Shown here piece by piece: positions 17,047 through 27,197 of a stretch of 64,000 nucleotides of DNA (the first letter of the stretch is position 1; the number at the start of each line of letters is the position of its first letter). The translations under genes and the position numbers were made by a program. The notes below the pieces were generated by a model. That model worked only from the letters and a program-made list of their open reading frames with translations. It was not told the DNA's origin and did not search any database. The stretch comes from Shewanella abyssi (lineage in GTDB: Bacteria; Pseudomonadota; Gammaproteobacteria; Enterobacterales; Shewanellaceae). Where the stretch lies: the NCBI RefSeq assembly GCF_023284025.1, contig NZ_JAKIKR010000015.1, positions 26,505 through 90,504 on the forward strand. The letters are read 5' to 3'.

Positions 17047-19165
17047 CCCGTTTATCTTCTACCCTTTCGATATGGGGGGTAAACTCAATTTGGGCACTCC
17101 TCTTGTAGTGTTCGCCTATCTCCAATAAGTCATCAAACACCACGGGTTTACTGATTAAAAATCCCTGAGCATAATCGCACATCATAAAACTCAACTCGTC
17201 GAGTTGCTCTTGGGTTTCGACACCCTCTGCAATCACCCGGATCCCCAGTGCGTGAGCCATCTCAATGGTGGCAATAATCAGCTCTTTGCTAGTATCATCA
17301 CTGTTCATATCTTTGATGAAACTACGATCAATTTTGAGGATTTGGAATGGATAAGTACGCAGGTAGCTGAGTGATGAGTACCCGGTACCAAAGTCATCCA
17401 TAGAGATACAGAAACCGGCTTTGCTGAGTGCCATTAAGGCATCAAGGGTGTAGGCATGGCCACTTAACAGCACGCCTTCAGTGATCTCGAGCTCTAAGTC
17501 TTTAGGCTGCATACCTAACTGGCTTACGCTATCGATAATGAGCTTGACTAAGTTCGGATTTCTAAACTGTCTCGGTGACAGGTTAATGGCTATTCTGAAA
17601 TTGTCATCGAAGGTTTTCTGCCACGTTTGTGCAGCCTCTAATGCACGATGCAGAATAAATTCCCCCATAGGTTCTATCACACCCGTCTGCTCGGCAATAG
17701 GGATAAACTCGGCGGGCGATACGCTGCCAAGGACTGGATTATCCCACCTTAGCAGGGCTTCGGCGCCCATGATGCTGCCATCGCGGATGTCGAGCTGAAT
17801 TTGGTAATGAACCTGCAATTCACCGCGCTCTAGCGCACCGTGGATCTGCTCCTCAATGGCTAATCGCCGAGAAACCTCTTTGTTCATCGCATGGGTGAAG
17901 TAAGAATAGGTATTACGACCAATACTCTTGGTATGGTACATTGCGGAATCTGCATTTCTGAGTAGCTCTGATGGCGTCATGCCATCATTAGGGTAAATGG
18001 CAATACCAATACTGGCAGTCAATATTAGCTGGCGGTTATCGATATAGAATGGCTTTCTGAAGCCGCCAATCAGATTTTCAGCTAAAGGTTGAGCGTCATC
18101 GGCACAGGATAACCCGTCGAGCAAGATAATGAATTCGTCTCCCCCTAAACGACCTACGGTATCCTCTTTACGTGTTGCTTTCATCAATCGGTCGGCGGCG
18201 GTAATCAGCAGTTGGTCACCGGCCTCATGGCCCAATGAATCATTAATTTTTTTGAAGTCATCTAGATCAAGAAAGATAACAGCTAGCATTTTTCCACTAC
18301 GCTCAGTTGACTCTACCAGTTGCTCTAAGCGCCTAAGGGCAAGAAAACGGTTAGGCAGATCGGTTAAGGCATCATAATGTGCTTGGTGACGAATTAAGGC
18401 TTCGGCTTCTAGGCGTTCACTATTGTCATGGAAGGAGATAACAGCACCTATTTTGTTGTTGTTAAATGTCATTGGGTGAGACCAGAATTCAACAGGAAAG
18501 CTACTACCGTCGGCGCGCCAAAAGTGGTCTTCTTTTAGGTGGATGTCGCGTTTCTCTTGCGGATCAATAATTGAGCTAGCTATTGCTCGCTCATCATCAG
18601 GGTTTTGATGGATTAGGCTACGCATATTACAGGCGATCAGTTGTTCTTCACTGCGGTAACCCAATAGTTTTACGCATTGAGGATTGGCAAATATACAACG
18701 ACCATTTTCATCAACACCATATATAGCCGCAGCAGCAGAGTTTAAAATGGCCGACAGCAGGTGGTTTTTGTTAAGGATCGTTTTTTTATTGGTATCTTCT
18801 TTGGCGGAGATATCTTGTAAGCGACTGAACATGTGGTTAAGTTCGACCTCTAATTCACTTAACTCGCCATATTCACCTATTTTATTGCGGCTATTAAGGT
18901 CTCCATTTGACCAACGACGCACACAGCGAGTGAGATGGCGTATTCGAGGGGTGATCGCCAATAATTGGTAGAGGCTAACACTTAATACAGCGGCATTAGC
19001 TAGGCAAAATAGGGTTACTGCAAATATCAGAATAAAGTCAAATGGAGGTTTAACAACAAAAATATATATTGCCAAACAGAGTGAAATTACACTGATGACT
19101 GAAAGAGTAACCTGCCAAGGTTTTAGTGTATGTCGTTTTAGTGTGTATCGTTTCATTGTTAGCAT
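17030..19165 (-). CDS. Membrane PAS-GGDEF-EAL cyclic-di-GMP protein
   Basis: About 711 residues from ATG 19165 (AGGA seven bases upstream; 19171 and 19156 are alternatives). Two membrane helices (about 15-75) lead to a HAMP-like linker, a PAS domain (about 135-250), a GGDEF domain with intact G-R-L-G-G-D-E-F and inhibitory-site context, and an EAL domain with E-A-L-L-R-W, D-D-F-G-T-G-Y-S-S and E-G-V-E-T. Both catalytic motifs look intact, so the protein could make or degrade c-di-GMP, controlled by the PAS sensor. Confidence 0.93.
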   Translation of the reverse strand: MLTMKRYTLKRHTLKPWQVTLSVISVISLCLAIYIFVVKPPFDFILIFAVTLFCLANAAVLSVSLYQLLAITPRIRHLTRCVRRWSNGDLNSRNKIGEYGELSELEVELNHMFSRLQDISAKEDTNKKTILNKNHLLSAILNSAAAAIYGVDENGRCIFANPQCVKLLGYRSEEQLIACNMRSLIHQNPDDERAIASSIIDPQEKRDIHLKEDHFWRADGSSFPVEFWSHPMTFNNNKIGAVISFHDNSERLEAEALIRHQAHYDALTDLPNRFLALRRLEQLVESTERSGKMLAVIFLDLDDFKKINDSLGHEAGDQLLITAADRLMKATRKEDTVGRLGGDEFIILLDGLSCADDAQPLAENLIGGFRKPFYIDNRQLILTASIGIAIYPNDGMTPSELLRNADSAMYHTKSIGRNTYSYFTHAMNKEVSRRLAIEEQIHGALERGELQVHYQIQLDIRDGSIMGAEALLRWDNPVLGSVSPAEFIPIAEQTGVIEPMGEFILHRALEAAQTWQKTFDDNFRIAINLSPRQFRNPNLVKLIIDSVSQLGMQPKDLELEITEGVLLSGHAYTLDALMALSKAGFCISMDDFGTGYSSLSYLRTYPFQILKIDRSFIKDMNSDDTSKELIIATIEMAHALGIRVIAEGVETQEQLDELSFMMCDYAQGFLISKPVVFDDLLEIGEHYKRSAQIEFTPHIERVEDKRVKTYG

Positions 19166-19236
19166 GCGCATTTCCTAACGTTGAGTTGTAAAAACAGCAT
19201 ATCCTTTGAAAGATCCCCAAGGGAAATGCTGCGGTT

Positions 19237-19461
19237 CTAGCGCCGCTTTTTTAACAGCAGCTTAGTGTTGAGGAGATCAATGAGATCGCCAAACCACCCT
19301 AAAACGCCTTGGAGGGGAGGCTTTTTGAGGAGGGGGAATAAAGTCTTTAGAATAACTCCCATCATGACTAAACACCGATTTAGGTGAGTCAATATACACA
19401 TGTGGGAAGCTTGGTTAGAGTTAGAGTTAGAGTTAGAGTTAGAGTTAGAGTTAGCGGCCAT
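19237..19461 (-). CDS. Possible small protein with Ser-Asn repeat (doubtful)
   Basis: A 74-codon frame starts M-A-A-N-(S-N)6-Q, where the Ser-Asn repeat is encoded by a hexanucleotide tandem array, followed by a hydrophobic and then basic stretch (L-L-K-K-P-P-L-Q-G-V-L-G-W-F-G-D-L-I-D-L-L, K-K-R-R end). It could be a small membrane-associated protein. There is no recognised family, and it may be chance coding across a microsatellite. Confidence 0.3.
   Translation of the reverse strand: MAANSNSNSNSNSNSNQASHMCILTHLNRCLVMMGVILKTLFPLLKKPPLQGVLGWFGDLIDLLNTKLLLKKRR
19414..19454 (+). repeat. Hexanucleotide tandem repeat (GTTAGA)6.8
   Basis: Six complete GTTAGA units plus five bases run without error for 41 bp. 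Length changes by whole units would keep reading frame on either strand. Confidence 0.95.
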
Positions 19462-19674
19462 TTTAGTCCTTTAAAATAGAAGAAATCAGTCCTTGATTAC
19501 TTGCCTTGCCGATTAAGTATAGGATCGAATTTATGAAACAGGAAACACACAATTATTCAATAGAACATCTATTTGAATGGTAAGTGTTTTTCACTGGTAA
19601 ATTTACGCTTTAACACTAGAATCTTCTTTATAATTTGAAAAATAAGCTATTTAACTGAGGGGTATGAGTAAAAG

Positions 19675-20028
19675 ATGAGTATAGAAAGAATTGAAACTAC
19701 GAGTCGCATGAGTCGAATCGTTAAGCATAACGGTACTATCTATTTGTGTGGTCAGGTCTGTAAGGATGCTGAACAAGGGATCACCGAGCAAACGAGCTCA
19801 ATGCTGGAAAAAGTCGATGCCTTGTTAGCGCAAGCGGGTAGTGATAAGGAACATATACTGTCAGCGACAATCTACGTTAAAGATATGCAGTATTTCGCCG
19901 AGATGAATGCCGTTTGGGATGCTTGGGTGTCAGAAGGTCATGCACCTGCGCGGGCTTGTGTTGCCGCTAAAATGGCACGGGAGGCGTTGTTGGTTGAAAT
20001 ATCGATAGTGGCTGCTGAAAAAGCCTAA
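19675..20028 (+). CDS. RidA/YjgF-family protein
   Basis: 117 residues with the YjgF/RidA/UK114 fold: [24 protein letters not shown], and the conserved P-A-R-A-C-V-A-A (Arg of the active site, about residue 94) followed by V-E-I-S-I-V-A. Canonical members hydrolyse reactive enamine/imine intermediates made by PLP enzymes. The family is broad and this copy ([12 protein letters not shown]) resembles the RidA-like branch. Stands alone before uvrD. Confidence 0.85.
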   Translation: MSIERIETTSRMSRIVKHNGTIYLCGQVCKDAEQGITEQTSSMLEKVDALLAQAGSDKEHILSATIYVKDMQYFAEMNAVWDAWVSEGHAPARACVAAKMAREALLVEISIVAAEKA

Positions 20029-20157
20029 TGCTACAGCATCGAGGTGAGTGAAGAGTCATCTCGACCTTTAACTCGTGAATGTCAGTTATGCAGGAGCAAT
20101 AACTGACCTTGATTAAAGCCCATTAAATTCCCACTGAAACCTGCACATTCACGTGGC

Positions 20158-20176
20158 TTGGGTATATACTGCCAGC
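20158..20176 (+). promoter_or_regulatory. Possible LexA box / promoter of uvrD (weak)
   Basis: A TATATAC-rich imperfect dyad (TGG-N10-CCA around GTATATACTG) stands 22 bases before the uvrD start. Its reverse complement resembles the E. coli uvrD LexA site, but it departs from the CTG-N10-CAG consensus, so the call is weak. Confidence 0.3.
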
Positions 20177-20197
20177 TTGATTTTTTTGGAGGCAATA

Positions 20198-22363
20198 ATG
20201 GACGTATCTACTTTACTAGACGGCCTAAATGACAAGCAGCGTGAAGCCGTAGGGGCTCCGCAATCGAGTATGTTGATCTTGGCCGGCGCGGGCAGTGGTA
20301 AAACTCGGGTGTTAACACACCGAATCGCTTGGTTAATGCAGGTCGAACAGCAAAGTCCCTATGCCATTTTGGCGGTAACCTTTACCAACAAAGCGGCCAA
20401 GGAGATGCGTGAGCGGGTAGAGAAAGTGGCTGGTGGCAATATGAGCCGCATGTGGATTGGCACATTCCACGGGTTAGCCCATCGATTACTGCGTACCCAT
20501 TATAAAGATGCCAACCTGCCGCAGAGTTTCCAGATCTTAGATTCTGACGATCAACTGCGCTTGATCAAACGTATTTTAAAAAGCCTTCAGTTGGATGAAA
20601 AACAGTATCCTCCGAGACAGGCTCAAGGTTATATCAATGGCAAGAAAGACTTAGGTCTTCGCCCGTCACATATCGACGCTGGCGGCTTTCCGATAGAGCA
20701 AAATCTGCTTAAGATTTATCAGGTTTATCAAGATTCTTGCAACCGTGCCGGTCTGGTAGATTTTGCCGAAATCTTATTGCGAGCCCATGAACTTTGGCTT
20801 AACAAACCGCATATTCTGGACCATTATCAAGACCGATTTAAACATATTTTGGTGGATGAGTTTCAAGATACTAACGCCATTCAATATGCATGGATCCGTG
20901 TGCTCGCAGGCTCAAGCGCCAATGTGATGATAGTGGGTGATGATGACCAATCTATTTACGGTTGGCGTGGCGCTCAAGTAGAGAACTTACATAAATTTCT
21001 AGGCGATTTTCCTGCGGCGCAAACTATCCGTCTAGAGCAGAACTATCGCTCTAGCGGTAATATTCTAAACGCTTCCAATGAGCTTATTGCTAACAATCCA
21101 GATCGTATGGGTAAAAAACTGTGGACCGACGATAAAGACGGTGAGCCGATAGGGCTTTATTGTGCATTTAACGAGATGGACGAAGCACGGTTTATTGTGG
21201 GTCGCATTAACGACTGGCAAGACGAGGGCGGCAAGTTAGAAGATTGCGCCATCTTATATCGCTCGAACGCGCAATCCCGTGTACTCGAGGAAGCGTTATT
21301 GCATAAAGGCGTCGCCTACCGGATCTATGGTGGTCTACGATTTTTCGATCGCCAAGAGATTAAAGATGCGATGGGTTACCTGCGCCTCATCAGTAACAAA
21401 AATGATGATGCCGCCTTCGAGCGAGTGGTTAACACACCTGCACGCGGTATCGGTGGCCGAACGTTAGACATAATGCGTACCACTGCTCGCCAACAAGAGC
21501 TCACCATGTGGGACACTTGCCTGCGCTTACTTGAAGAAAAAGTCCTCAGCGGACGCGCGGCTAATGCAGTACGTGGTTTTATGGACTTGATTGTTGCTTT
21601 GCGAGTCGACACCGAAGAGTTGTCGCTGCACCGACGCACAGATCATGTGATCCAAGAGTCTGGCCTTAAGTTGATGTATGAGACTGAAAAAGGCGAAAAA
21701 GCGAGAGCTCGAGTAGAGAACTTAGAGGAGCTAGTGACTGCAGCGCGCAGCTTTATGGTACCTGAAGAGCTTGAAGATATGGGTGAGCTTAGTGCCTTTT
21801 TATCTCACGCTGCACTTGAAGCGGGCGAAGGACAAGCTGATGAGTTCACCGATGCGGTGCAGTTAATGACGTTGCACTCTGCCAAAGGTCTTGAGTTCCC
21901 AATGGTGTTTATGGCGGGCGTAGAGGAGGGGTTATTCCCTAGTCAAATGGCAATTGATGAAGGTGACCGACTCGATGAAGAGCGGCGCCTCTGTTATGTC
22001 GGCATGACCCGTGCAATGCAAAAACTCTACATCACCTATGCTGAATCTCGGCGTATTTATGGTCGAGAAAGCTTTGCACGGCCATCTCGATTTGTAAAAG
22101 AGATCCCAGAAAAATATGTACAAGAGATCCGTATGCGCACCCAAGTGTCGGCGCCTGCGGTCAGTACTCGCTTTAGTAAGCAAGATAGTTCGTTTAATGA
22201 ATCAGGCTTTAAGATTGGCCAAAAAGTCAGTCATCCTAAATTTGGCGAAGGCGCGGTGACTAACTACGAAGGTAGCGGCGCTCAAGCTCGAATTCAGGTT
22301 AACTTCTTAGATGTTGGCAGCAAGTGGTTAGTCATTGCCTATGCACGCTTAGAGAAGGTGTAA
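20198..22363 (+). CDS. uvrD: DNA helicase II, UvrD
   Basis: 721 residues from ATG 20198, preceded by GGAGG; the frame reaches back to 20153 but those residues are not conserved in style. SF1A helicase motifs appear in order: Q motif L-N-D-K-Q-R-E-A-V (about 9-17), Walker A A-G-A-G-S-G-K-T (about 31-38), T-F-T-N-K-A-A (Ia), D-E-F-Q-D-T-N (II), G-D-D-D-Q-S-I-Y-G-W-R-G (III), T-L-H-S-A-K-G-L-E-F (V), and Y-V-G-M-T-R-A (VI). It unwinds DNA 3'-to-5' in excision and mismatch repair. The C-terminus ends with the Tudor-like G-x-K-V-S-H-P-K-F-G-E-G region. Confidence 0.97.
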   Translation: MDVSTLLDGLNDKQREAVGAPQSSMLILAGAGSGKTRVLTHRIAWLMQVEQQSPYAILAVTFTNKAAKEMRERVEKVAGGNMSRMWIGTFHGLAHRLLRTHYKDANLPQSFQILDSDDQLRLIKRILKSLQLDEKQYPPRQAQGYINGKKDLGLRPSHIDAGGFPIEQNLLKIYQVYQDSCNRAGLVDFAEILLRAHELWLNKPHILDHYQDRFKHILVDEFQDTNAIQYAWIRVLAGSSANVMIVGDDDQSIYGWRGAQVENLHKFLGDFPAAQTIRLEQNYRSSGNILNASNELIANNPDRMGKKLWTDDKDGEPIGLYCAFNEMDEARFIVGRINDWQDEGGKLEDCAILYRSNAQSRVLEEALLHKGVAYRIYGGLRFFDRQEIKDAMGYLRLISNKNDDAAFERVVNTPARGIGGRTLDIMRTTARQQELTMWDTCLRLLEEKVLSGRAANAVRGFMDLIVALRVDTEELSLHRRTDHVIQESGLKLMYETEKGEKARARVENLEELVTAARSFMVPEELEDMGELSAFLSHAALEAGEGQADEFTDAVQLMTLHSAKGLEFPMVFMAGVEEGLFPSQMAIDEGDRLDEERRLCYVGMTRAMQKLYITYAESRRIYGRESFARPSRFVKEIPEKYVQEIRMRTQVSAPAVSTRFSKQDSSFNESGFKIGQKVSHPKFGEGAVTNYEGSGAQARIQVNFLDVGSKWLVIAYARLEKV

Positions 22364-22472
22364 TAACGCTATTGTCACCGGATTGACGATAGCGGTTGAA
22401 TACTGTTTCAGCTCAGTCATAATGCGGGTATAAATTACAGGCCGAAGACACGTTTTAGGAGAGCCTAATAAA

Positions 22473-23336
22473 ATGAATTTAAGGGATAAATTGGATGTCT
22501 ACCTGCGACTTACTCGCATAGACCGTCCCATTGGCACCTTGCTACTATTGTGGCCCTGCTTGATGGCGTTGATGTTTGCAGCAGGAGGCATGCCAGACAT
22601 TAAAGTGCTGATTATCTTTATCGTTGGTGTCGTTGTGATGCGCGCTTGTGGCTGTGTGATCAATGACTACGCTGACAGAAACCTCGATGCACACGTTGAA
22701 CGCACACAATCTAGACCCTTAGCCAGTGGCGAAATTAGCAGTAAAGAAGCACTGTTGTTGTTTGTCGTTATGGCGCTATTTGCATTCAGTCTGGTGTTGT
22801 TGTTAAACCCGCTGGTGGTCAAGCTTTCAGTTGTCGGTATTATTCTTACCATTATCTACCCCTTTACCAAGCGTTACACCAATATGCCACAGATGTTTTT
22901 GGGCACAGTCTGGAGCTGGTCTATCCCGATGGCTTATGCAGCACAAACAGGCTCTGTTCCGGTTGAAGCATGGTGGTTATTTGCAGCCAATTGGTGCTGG
23001 ACGATCGCTTACGACACCATGTATGCCATGGTTGATCGTGATGATGATCTCAGGGTGGGTATCAAGTCGACGGCTATTTTATTTGGCCGATATGATCGAC
23101 AAATCATTGCTGGATTTCAGATGGCAGCGCTTACCTGTTTTATTATTGCCGGGGCTATCGCCGGACGAGGTGAAATTTTTGGCTTAGGTATTTTGGCATT
23201 TATCGGTTTTGCGCTTTACCAGCAAAAACTGATTTATGGCCGCGAGAGAGCACCTTGCTTCAAGGCTTTCTTAAATAATAACTGGGCAGGAATGGTGCTT
23301 TTTGTCGCGCTAGGGCTAGATTACTTAGTTCTTTAG
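22473..23336 (+). CDS. ubiA: 4-hydroxybenzoate octaprenyltransferase
   Basis: 287 residues, polytopic, with both Asp-rich prenyl-diphosphate motifs: N-D-Y-A-D-R-N-L-D (about 67-75) and [12 protein letters not shown] (about 185-196). It attaches the polyprenyl tail to 4-hydroxybenzoate in the inner membrane for ubiquinone. ubiD, a later step, is also in this window but far away. A tight hairpin and terminator follow. Confidence 0.96.
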   Translation: MNLRDKLDVYLRLTRIDRPIGTLLLLWPCLMALMFAAGGMPDIKVLIIFIVGVVVMRACGCVINDYADRNLDAHVERTQSRPLASGEISSKEALLLFVVMALFAFSLVLLLNPLVVKLSVVGIILTIIYPFTKRYTNMPQMFLGTVWSWSIPMAYAAQTGSVPVEAWWLFAANWCWTIAYDTMYAMVDRDDDLRVGIKSTAILFGRYDRQIIAGFQMAALTCFIIAGAIAGRGEIFGLGILAFIGFALYQQKLIYGRERAPCFKAFLNNNWAGMVLFVALGLDYLVL

Positions 23337-23354
23337 CTTAGCTGAACCCGATCT

Positions 23355-23374
23355 AACCTTGCTTCGGCAAGGTT
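23355..23374 (+). other. UUCG tetraloop hairpin
   Basis: A perfect 8-bp stem AACCTTGC/GCAAGGTT caps a TTCG loop, an exceptionally stable RNA hairpin, just 10 bases before the ubiA terminator. It may protect the transcript's 3' end. Confidence 0.7.
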
Positions 23375-23383
23375 AATACCATC

Positions 23384-23415
23384 AAAAAAACGTCTTCTCC
23401 TGAAGGCGTTTTTTT
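23384..23415 (+). terminator. Rho-independent terminator after ubiA
   Basis: A-run, stem ACGTCTTC/GAAGGCGT with a 4-base loop and one G-T pair, then a run of T; it can act in both directions. Confidence 0.85.
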
Positions 23416-23622
23416 ATATGCGGCTTTTATTCTTCATTGCGATAGGTTTCTAGGTAAATGCCATTAGACGGTCACTATTCCTGTCTATACTTACCGATAG
23501 TCGATGAATTATCTACAGTTTAAGGTCGCTATAAGCTCTGCTTTCAAGAACAAGGCATATTACACAGGTGGCTCGACCTAATCGTAACAAACAAAAGGAG
23601 TTGTTTGGATGGAGGAGAGCTT

Positions 23623-24159
23623 ATGTCATATTGGGTAACCACATTCGATGCTAGCCAGTGGGCTGATTATGAGTTGGCACTGCTGATGGTGGCCATTCTC
23701 ATTTTGGTTATTTGGCTACCGCTATGTTTGCTTAAGCCCCAAGGGGTGATGCGTTGGATCATTGCAGTATGTAGCTGCGTTATTATAAGTGGCTTATGCC
23801 TGACAAGCCGGGTGGACGCGTTGCAACTCAGTACATTATTGAGCAAGGGCCAAAATATAGAAGTACTCGACGGCAGCTACCGTTATGGCCGTTATCACTT
23901 CCCGCATAATTCAGCTCATGGGGTCGACTTTCGAGAGATCCACATCGGTGCTCGCATACTAAAACTTTACCACTCTGGCTATCTTCAGCACCCGCGTTGC
24001 TACCGTAATTTTTATAACACTAATGAGTTTACTGAAAACGCCAAATTACGTTTGTACATACATTGGTATGAACATGAGTTTGTGTATAAAAATGATGTCA
24101 TCAAACTAAAAACACCCTGCATTTTACGTATTGAACAGCGTGGTGACGAGGCAGTTTAA
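23623..24159 (+). CDS. Membrane protein of unknown function
   Basis: 178 residues from ATG 23623 (GGAGGAGAG upstream; the frame opens at TTG 23605). Two N-terminal membrane helices (about 18-37 and 44-61) precede a soluble region of about 110 residues with R-Y-G-R-Y-H-F-P and C-Y-R-N-F-Y-N-T-N and two cysteines. I do not recognise the family. The soluble part should face one side of the inner membrane. It overlaps the convergent esterase gene by 4 bases. Confidence 0.7.
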   Translation: MSYWVTTFDASQWADYELALLMVAILILVIWLPLCLLKPQGVMRWIIAVCSCVIISGLCLTSRVDALQLSTLLSKGQNIEVLDGSYRYGRYHFPHNSAHGVDFREIHIGARILKLYHSGYLQHPRCYRNFYNTNEFTENAKLRLYIHWYEHEFVYKNDVIKLKTPCILRIEQRGDEAV

Positions 24160-25112
24160 GCCCCATTGTTACTCACACCATCCTTGACATTGAAAAGCCA
24201 GTACAGCCCTTGTATTGCGCTGGTGGGAAAGGCGGTTTCATGGCTGGCATCATCGATGACAAGTAGCTTAGTGGTTATTGTCTTACTTAGGGGACTACCG
24301 ATGTGCTTGGAGGGTTCTTGGCTGATATTCACCTTGTCGAGAGCAGCCTTAAACGCTTGGGCATCGCCCACCATGTCAAAGTTGGAATAACCATTACTGC
24401 CATTATGTTCAAGCTCGCCAATGCCGATAAAGACATTAACCTTAAGCTTAGAAAGTGACCTTTTACGTTGCTGTAAAAGATCAAAAATCATCTGTTTATG
24501 CCACCAAAACGATGGACTGCCCAACACGTAGTTACGGAACATTTCAGGCTGTTCTAACAGAATGTAGGCACCAAATAGTCCCCCTAATGAGTTACCAACA
24601 TAAGTGCGTTGGCTCGGATCTGTTCTAAAATGTTGTTGAACATAGGGCAGCACTTTTTCTTGCAAGAAGGCAACGTGTCGAGCAGCGTCTCCAGTCTGTT
24701 TTTTCCAGCTTTTATCTACAGAAGGGGTGTAATTGCGCACCCGGCTTTTGTCACCCCTAAGGCCTTTTTGCCAAGATACACCCACCAAAATAGCCTGCTG
24801 CATCGCATTTGAATTCATCGGGAATCGTGTTGCACCGGAGACAATCTGAAAAGCGTACATGGCATCGGTGATATAGATAACCGGGTAACGATGGTGCTTA
24901 TTGGTGTCTGTGTCATAGCCCTTCGGCAGTTTAACAAACAGCTCGTAGGCTCTGTCTGCATCGTTGATCTGGATTGTTTGCGTGCGAGGAATATTAAAAG
25001 GTGTAGTGCTCTCTGCGGCCTTCACAGGTGCTATCGTCATACTACAGATGAATAACCCCAATAGAGAGATTAGTAGTGGTCTAGGCAAGGTGAACGGTAT
25101 GACTTTAAACAC
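24156..25112 (-). CDS. Exported esterase, alpha/beta hydrolase (PF00756 type)
   Basis: I chose GTG 25112 because AGGA stands 9 bases upstream and it yields a clean signal peptide (F-T-L-P-R-P-L-L-I-S-L-L-G to V-K-A-A); the open frame runs to 25169. The mature protein has the nucleophile elbow G-N-S-L-G-G, a likely acid in the G-I-G-E-L-E region and the catalytic His in D-A-S-H-E-T-A-F. This is the family of siderophore and S-formylglutathione esterases; similar exported proteins include IroE-like enzymes. No siderophore genes are nearby, so the substrate stays open. Confidence 0.85.
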   Translation of the reverse strand: MFKVIPFTLPRPLLISLLGLFICSMTIAPVKAAESTTPFNIPRTQTIQINDADRAYELFVKLPKGYDTDTNKHHRYPVIYITDAMYAFQIVSGATRFPMNSNAMQQAILVGVSWQKGLRGDKSRVRNYTPSVDKSWKKQTGDAARHVAFLQEKVLPYVQQHFRTDPSQRTYVGNSLGGLFGAYILLEQPEMFRNYVLGSPSFWWHKQMIFDLLQQRKRSLSKLKVNVFIGIGELEHNGSNGYSNFDMVGDAQAFKAALDKVNISQEPSKHIGSPLSKTITTKLLVIDDASHETAFPTSAIQGLYWLFNVKDGVSNNGA

Positions 25113-25288
25113 AATACTTCGTCCTGAAGATAAAAATGGGTCAACAAACATACCTGCAACTAAGTGCAATGAACAGCTTGTTGGTTGTTAAAGTTAGTTG
25201 CCGCTCTGGCAAGAATTAACCTTTTGCTAACACTATCTATCTTTGCCTTTTTTGCGTAAGTTAGGCTGTTTAATTGCAGGGAGCCAGT

Positions 25289-26356
25289 ATGCGGCGCAGC
25301 GTAAAACTTAGAGTCAGCTTTTTAGCACTCGCTATCATCAGTTATGTGATTGGGTTTAATTTTCTACCAGAGTCACTGACCAGTGATGACGATATGTCAA
25401 AATTGGTCGTGGTTGCAGGTCTCTATTTTGTCTTTCTCCCCATCCTATATTGGTTTTGGATAATTAAAGCGGGTAAGCAAAAACCGTGGAAGTTACTGCT
25501 GATTTTCAGCCTTAGCGGCTTAATGGCACGGCTGAGTTTTCCCGCAGAAATTGCCAGCTACTTCGAATTTATCATGTGGTTAAGGTATCCCATTATCGCG
25601 ATATTGCTACTGATAGAATTCTACCTTATGTACAGTATCATTAAGGGCTTATGGCAAGCTCGCAGCATGAAAGGCGATCCCAGGGTCCATATCGTCGATA
25701 AATATCAAGATGAAGATGATAAGAAGCGCTCTTTAGCACTGGTGTTAGCGTCGGAGCCTGCAAGTTGGTATTACGCTATCCCTTGGTTTAGTCGTCAGCA
25801 TGTCAGCAGTGATTACTCGATTGACTTACTGTCGGGAAAGCCTTGGGCGTGGTTAGCAATGTTGCTGGGGACGTTAAGTGCTGCTGTTGGCGTTTATATA
25901 CTGCTTAGCTCCTGGAGCGAGTTAGTCGCTATTATCCTGTCGAGTATTATCGCTTACGGTGTGGTGTTTGTGACGGCTAACTATCGAGTATCGAAGCATT
26001 ACTCAATCTATATTCAACAAGATAAGTTAGTTATCAATAATAGTATGTGGGGTTTTTTAGCGATAGATATTGCCGATATTGAGCGAGTCGAGGTGGGGTG
26101 TTGGGATAAAATAAGTACTACTGAGGAGAGTGAAAAAGAGGCTGAACAGCTATGTTTCGGTCGAGGTAAGCAAGCCAATCTACAGCTCAAATTTAGTCAG
26201 CCGCAAACTTACTTTGGCGCACTTGGACAATTACCAGAGCAGCTCAGCGAGCTTAAGCTGGTGGTTAACGAACCTCAAAAGCTAGCTGATGAGCTTGAGC
26301 TATTGCGTATAGAATATGTTGAAATGACAACTATTGAAGTCGCCAAAGCAGGGTGA
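25289..26356 (+). CDS. Polytopic membrane protein of unknown function
   Basis: 355 residues from ATG 25289 (CAGGGAG upstream). Four hydrophobic helices lie in about residues 8-120, two more around 190-235, and a soluble C-terminal region with a P-H-like pattern (I-Y-I-Q-Q-D-K-L-V-I-N-N-S-M-W-G-F-L, then I-E-R-V-E-V-G). I do not recognise a family beyond that. It stands alone between two oppositely transcribed genes. Confidence 0.65.
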   Translation: MRRSVKLRVSFLALAIISYVIGFNFLPESLTSDDDMSKLVVVAGLYFVFLPILYWFWIIKAGKQKPWKLLLIFSLSGLMARLSFPAEIASYFEFIMWLRYPIIAILLLIEFYLMYSIIKGLWQARSMKGDPRVHIVDKYQDEDDKKRSLALVLASEPASWYYAIPWFSRQHVSSDYSIDLLSGKPWAWLAMLLGTLSAAVGVYILLSSWSELVAIILSSIIAYGVVFVTANYRVSKHYSIYIQQDKLVINNSMWGFLAIDIADIERVEVGCWDKISTTEESEKEAEQLCFGRGKQANLQLKFSQPQTYFGALGQLPEQLSELKLVVNEPQKLADELELLRIEYVEMTTIEVAKAG

Positions 26357-26498
26357 GTTAGAGTTGAAATAAATCAAACTCTCTGGTGTACAACCTTCAG
26401 TTAATCATTTTTCAGTTAACTCTGATATACGATCATTTGATGCACCTAATGCCTAAAGAACACGCTGAATGCGATCGAGTAGCGAGTATTTAGTCATG

Positions 26499-26987
26499 TT
26501 ACTTTGATTGTGAGTGTTCGCATGCGTGCATCTCTATTGTCTTACGAAAGTCTCCTGAAACTGAAAATACCAGTATCTTCTTAGACTTTAAGTAATTCGT
26601 ATTGCCGTTGTCATGATTTTTACACGGTTGCGACTTTCCGTAAGGTATAAACACATCAATGCTGTTCATCTCTCCCCATCGCTGAATATACGAAATCCGA
26701 ATATCTGAAATAGAAACACCAGTTAAATTACTATAGAGCTTATTTGATATCTTCATGTCAATACCATCAACCGCCACAGACAGTTTACTGAGCTGCTGTT
26801 TGTTTGATGGCCAAACTGAAGTCTTATTAACATACTCAACAGCCAGGTTGTATGGGATAGATTTCAGTGTTCCTTTCTCGCCAATAAGGCCAGAATGTTC
26901 GATTTTCATTATCGTAGGATGCACTAATGCAGCTGAATTTACTGCGCTAGATAATAAGAGAGTAATTATAAATGTGATTATTTTCAT
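26499..26987 (-). CDS. Small exported protein of unknown function
   Basis: 162 residues with a signal peptide (M-K-I-I-T-F-I-I-T-L-L-L-S-S-A to N-S-A). The mature part is Lys- and Ser-rich with two Cys near the end (S-Q-P-C-K-N-H and M-H-A-C-E-H), able to form a disulfide. I recognise no family. It lies at the edge of a hairpin-rich non-coding stretch and may be accessory. Confidence 0.55.
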   Translation of the reverse strand: MKIITFIITLLLSSAVNSAALVHPTIMKIEHSGLIGEKGTLKSIPYNLAVEYVNKTSVWPSNKQQLSKLSVAVDGIDMKISNKLYSNLTGVSISDIRISYIQRWGEMNSIDVFIPYGKSQPCKNHDNGNTNYLKSKKILVFSVSGDFRKTIEMHACEHSQSK

Positions 26988-27197
26988 ATATACACTAACA
27001 GCCCATGCAATAGTCGCTTGATAACGTTCTTGGCGACGAAGTGATTTTGCTTCACGCTATCACTGCTAACGAGTTGCTGTAAATGGATTCTTTCTAAGGA
27101 GGGGCTCATGAAAAGCACTGTTTTGGAAGAATAAAGAGAGCCTAACTTGGTTCTTGAATCGAATGTATAGCTAATAATCTCTGGGAAAAGAGAGTTA

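Noticed and set aside
22370..22410. Stem-loop after uvrD as terminator
   Set aside because: The stem has mismatches and no T-run follows; ubiA starts shortly after, so read-through is just as likely.
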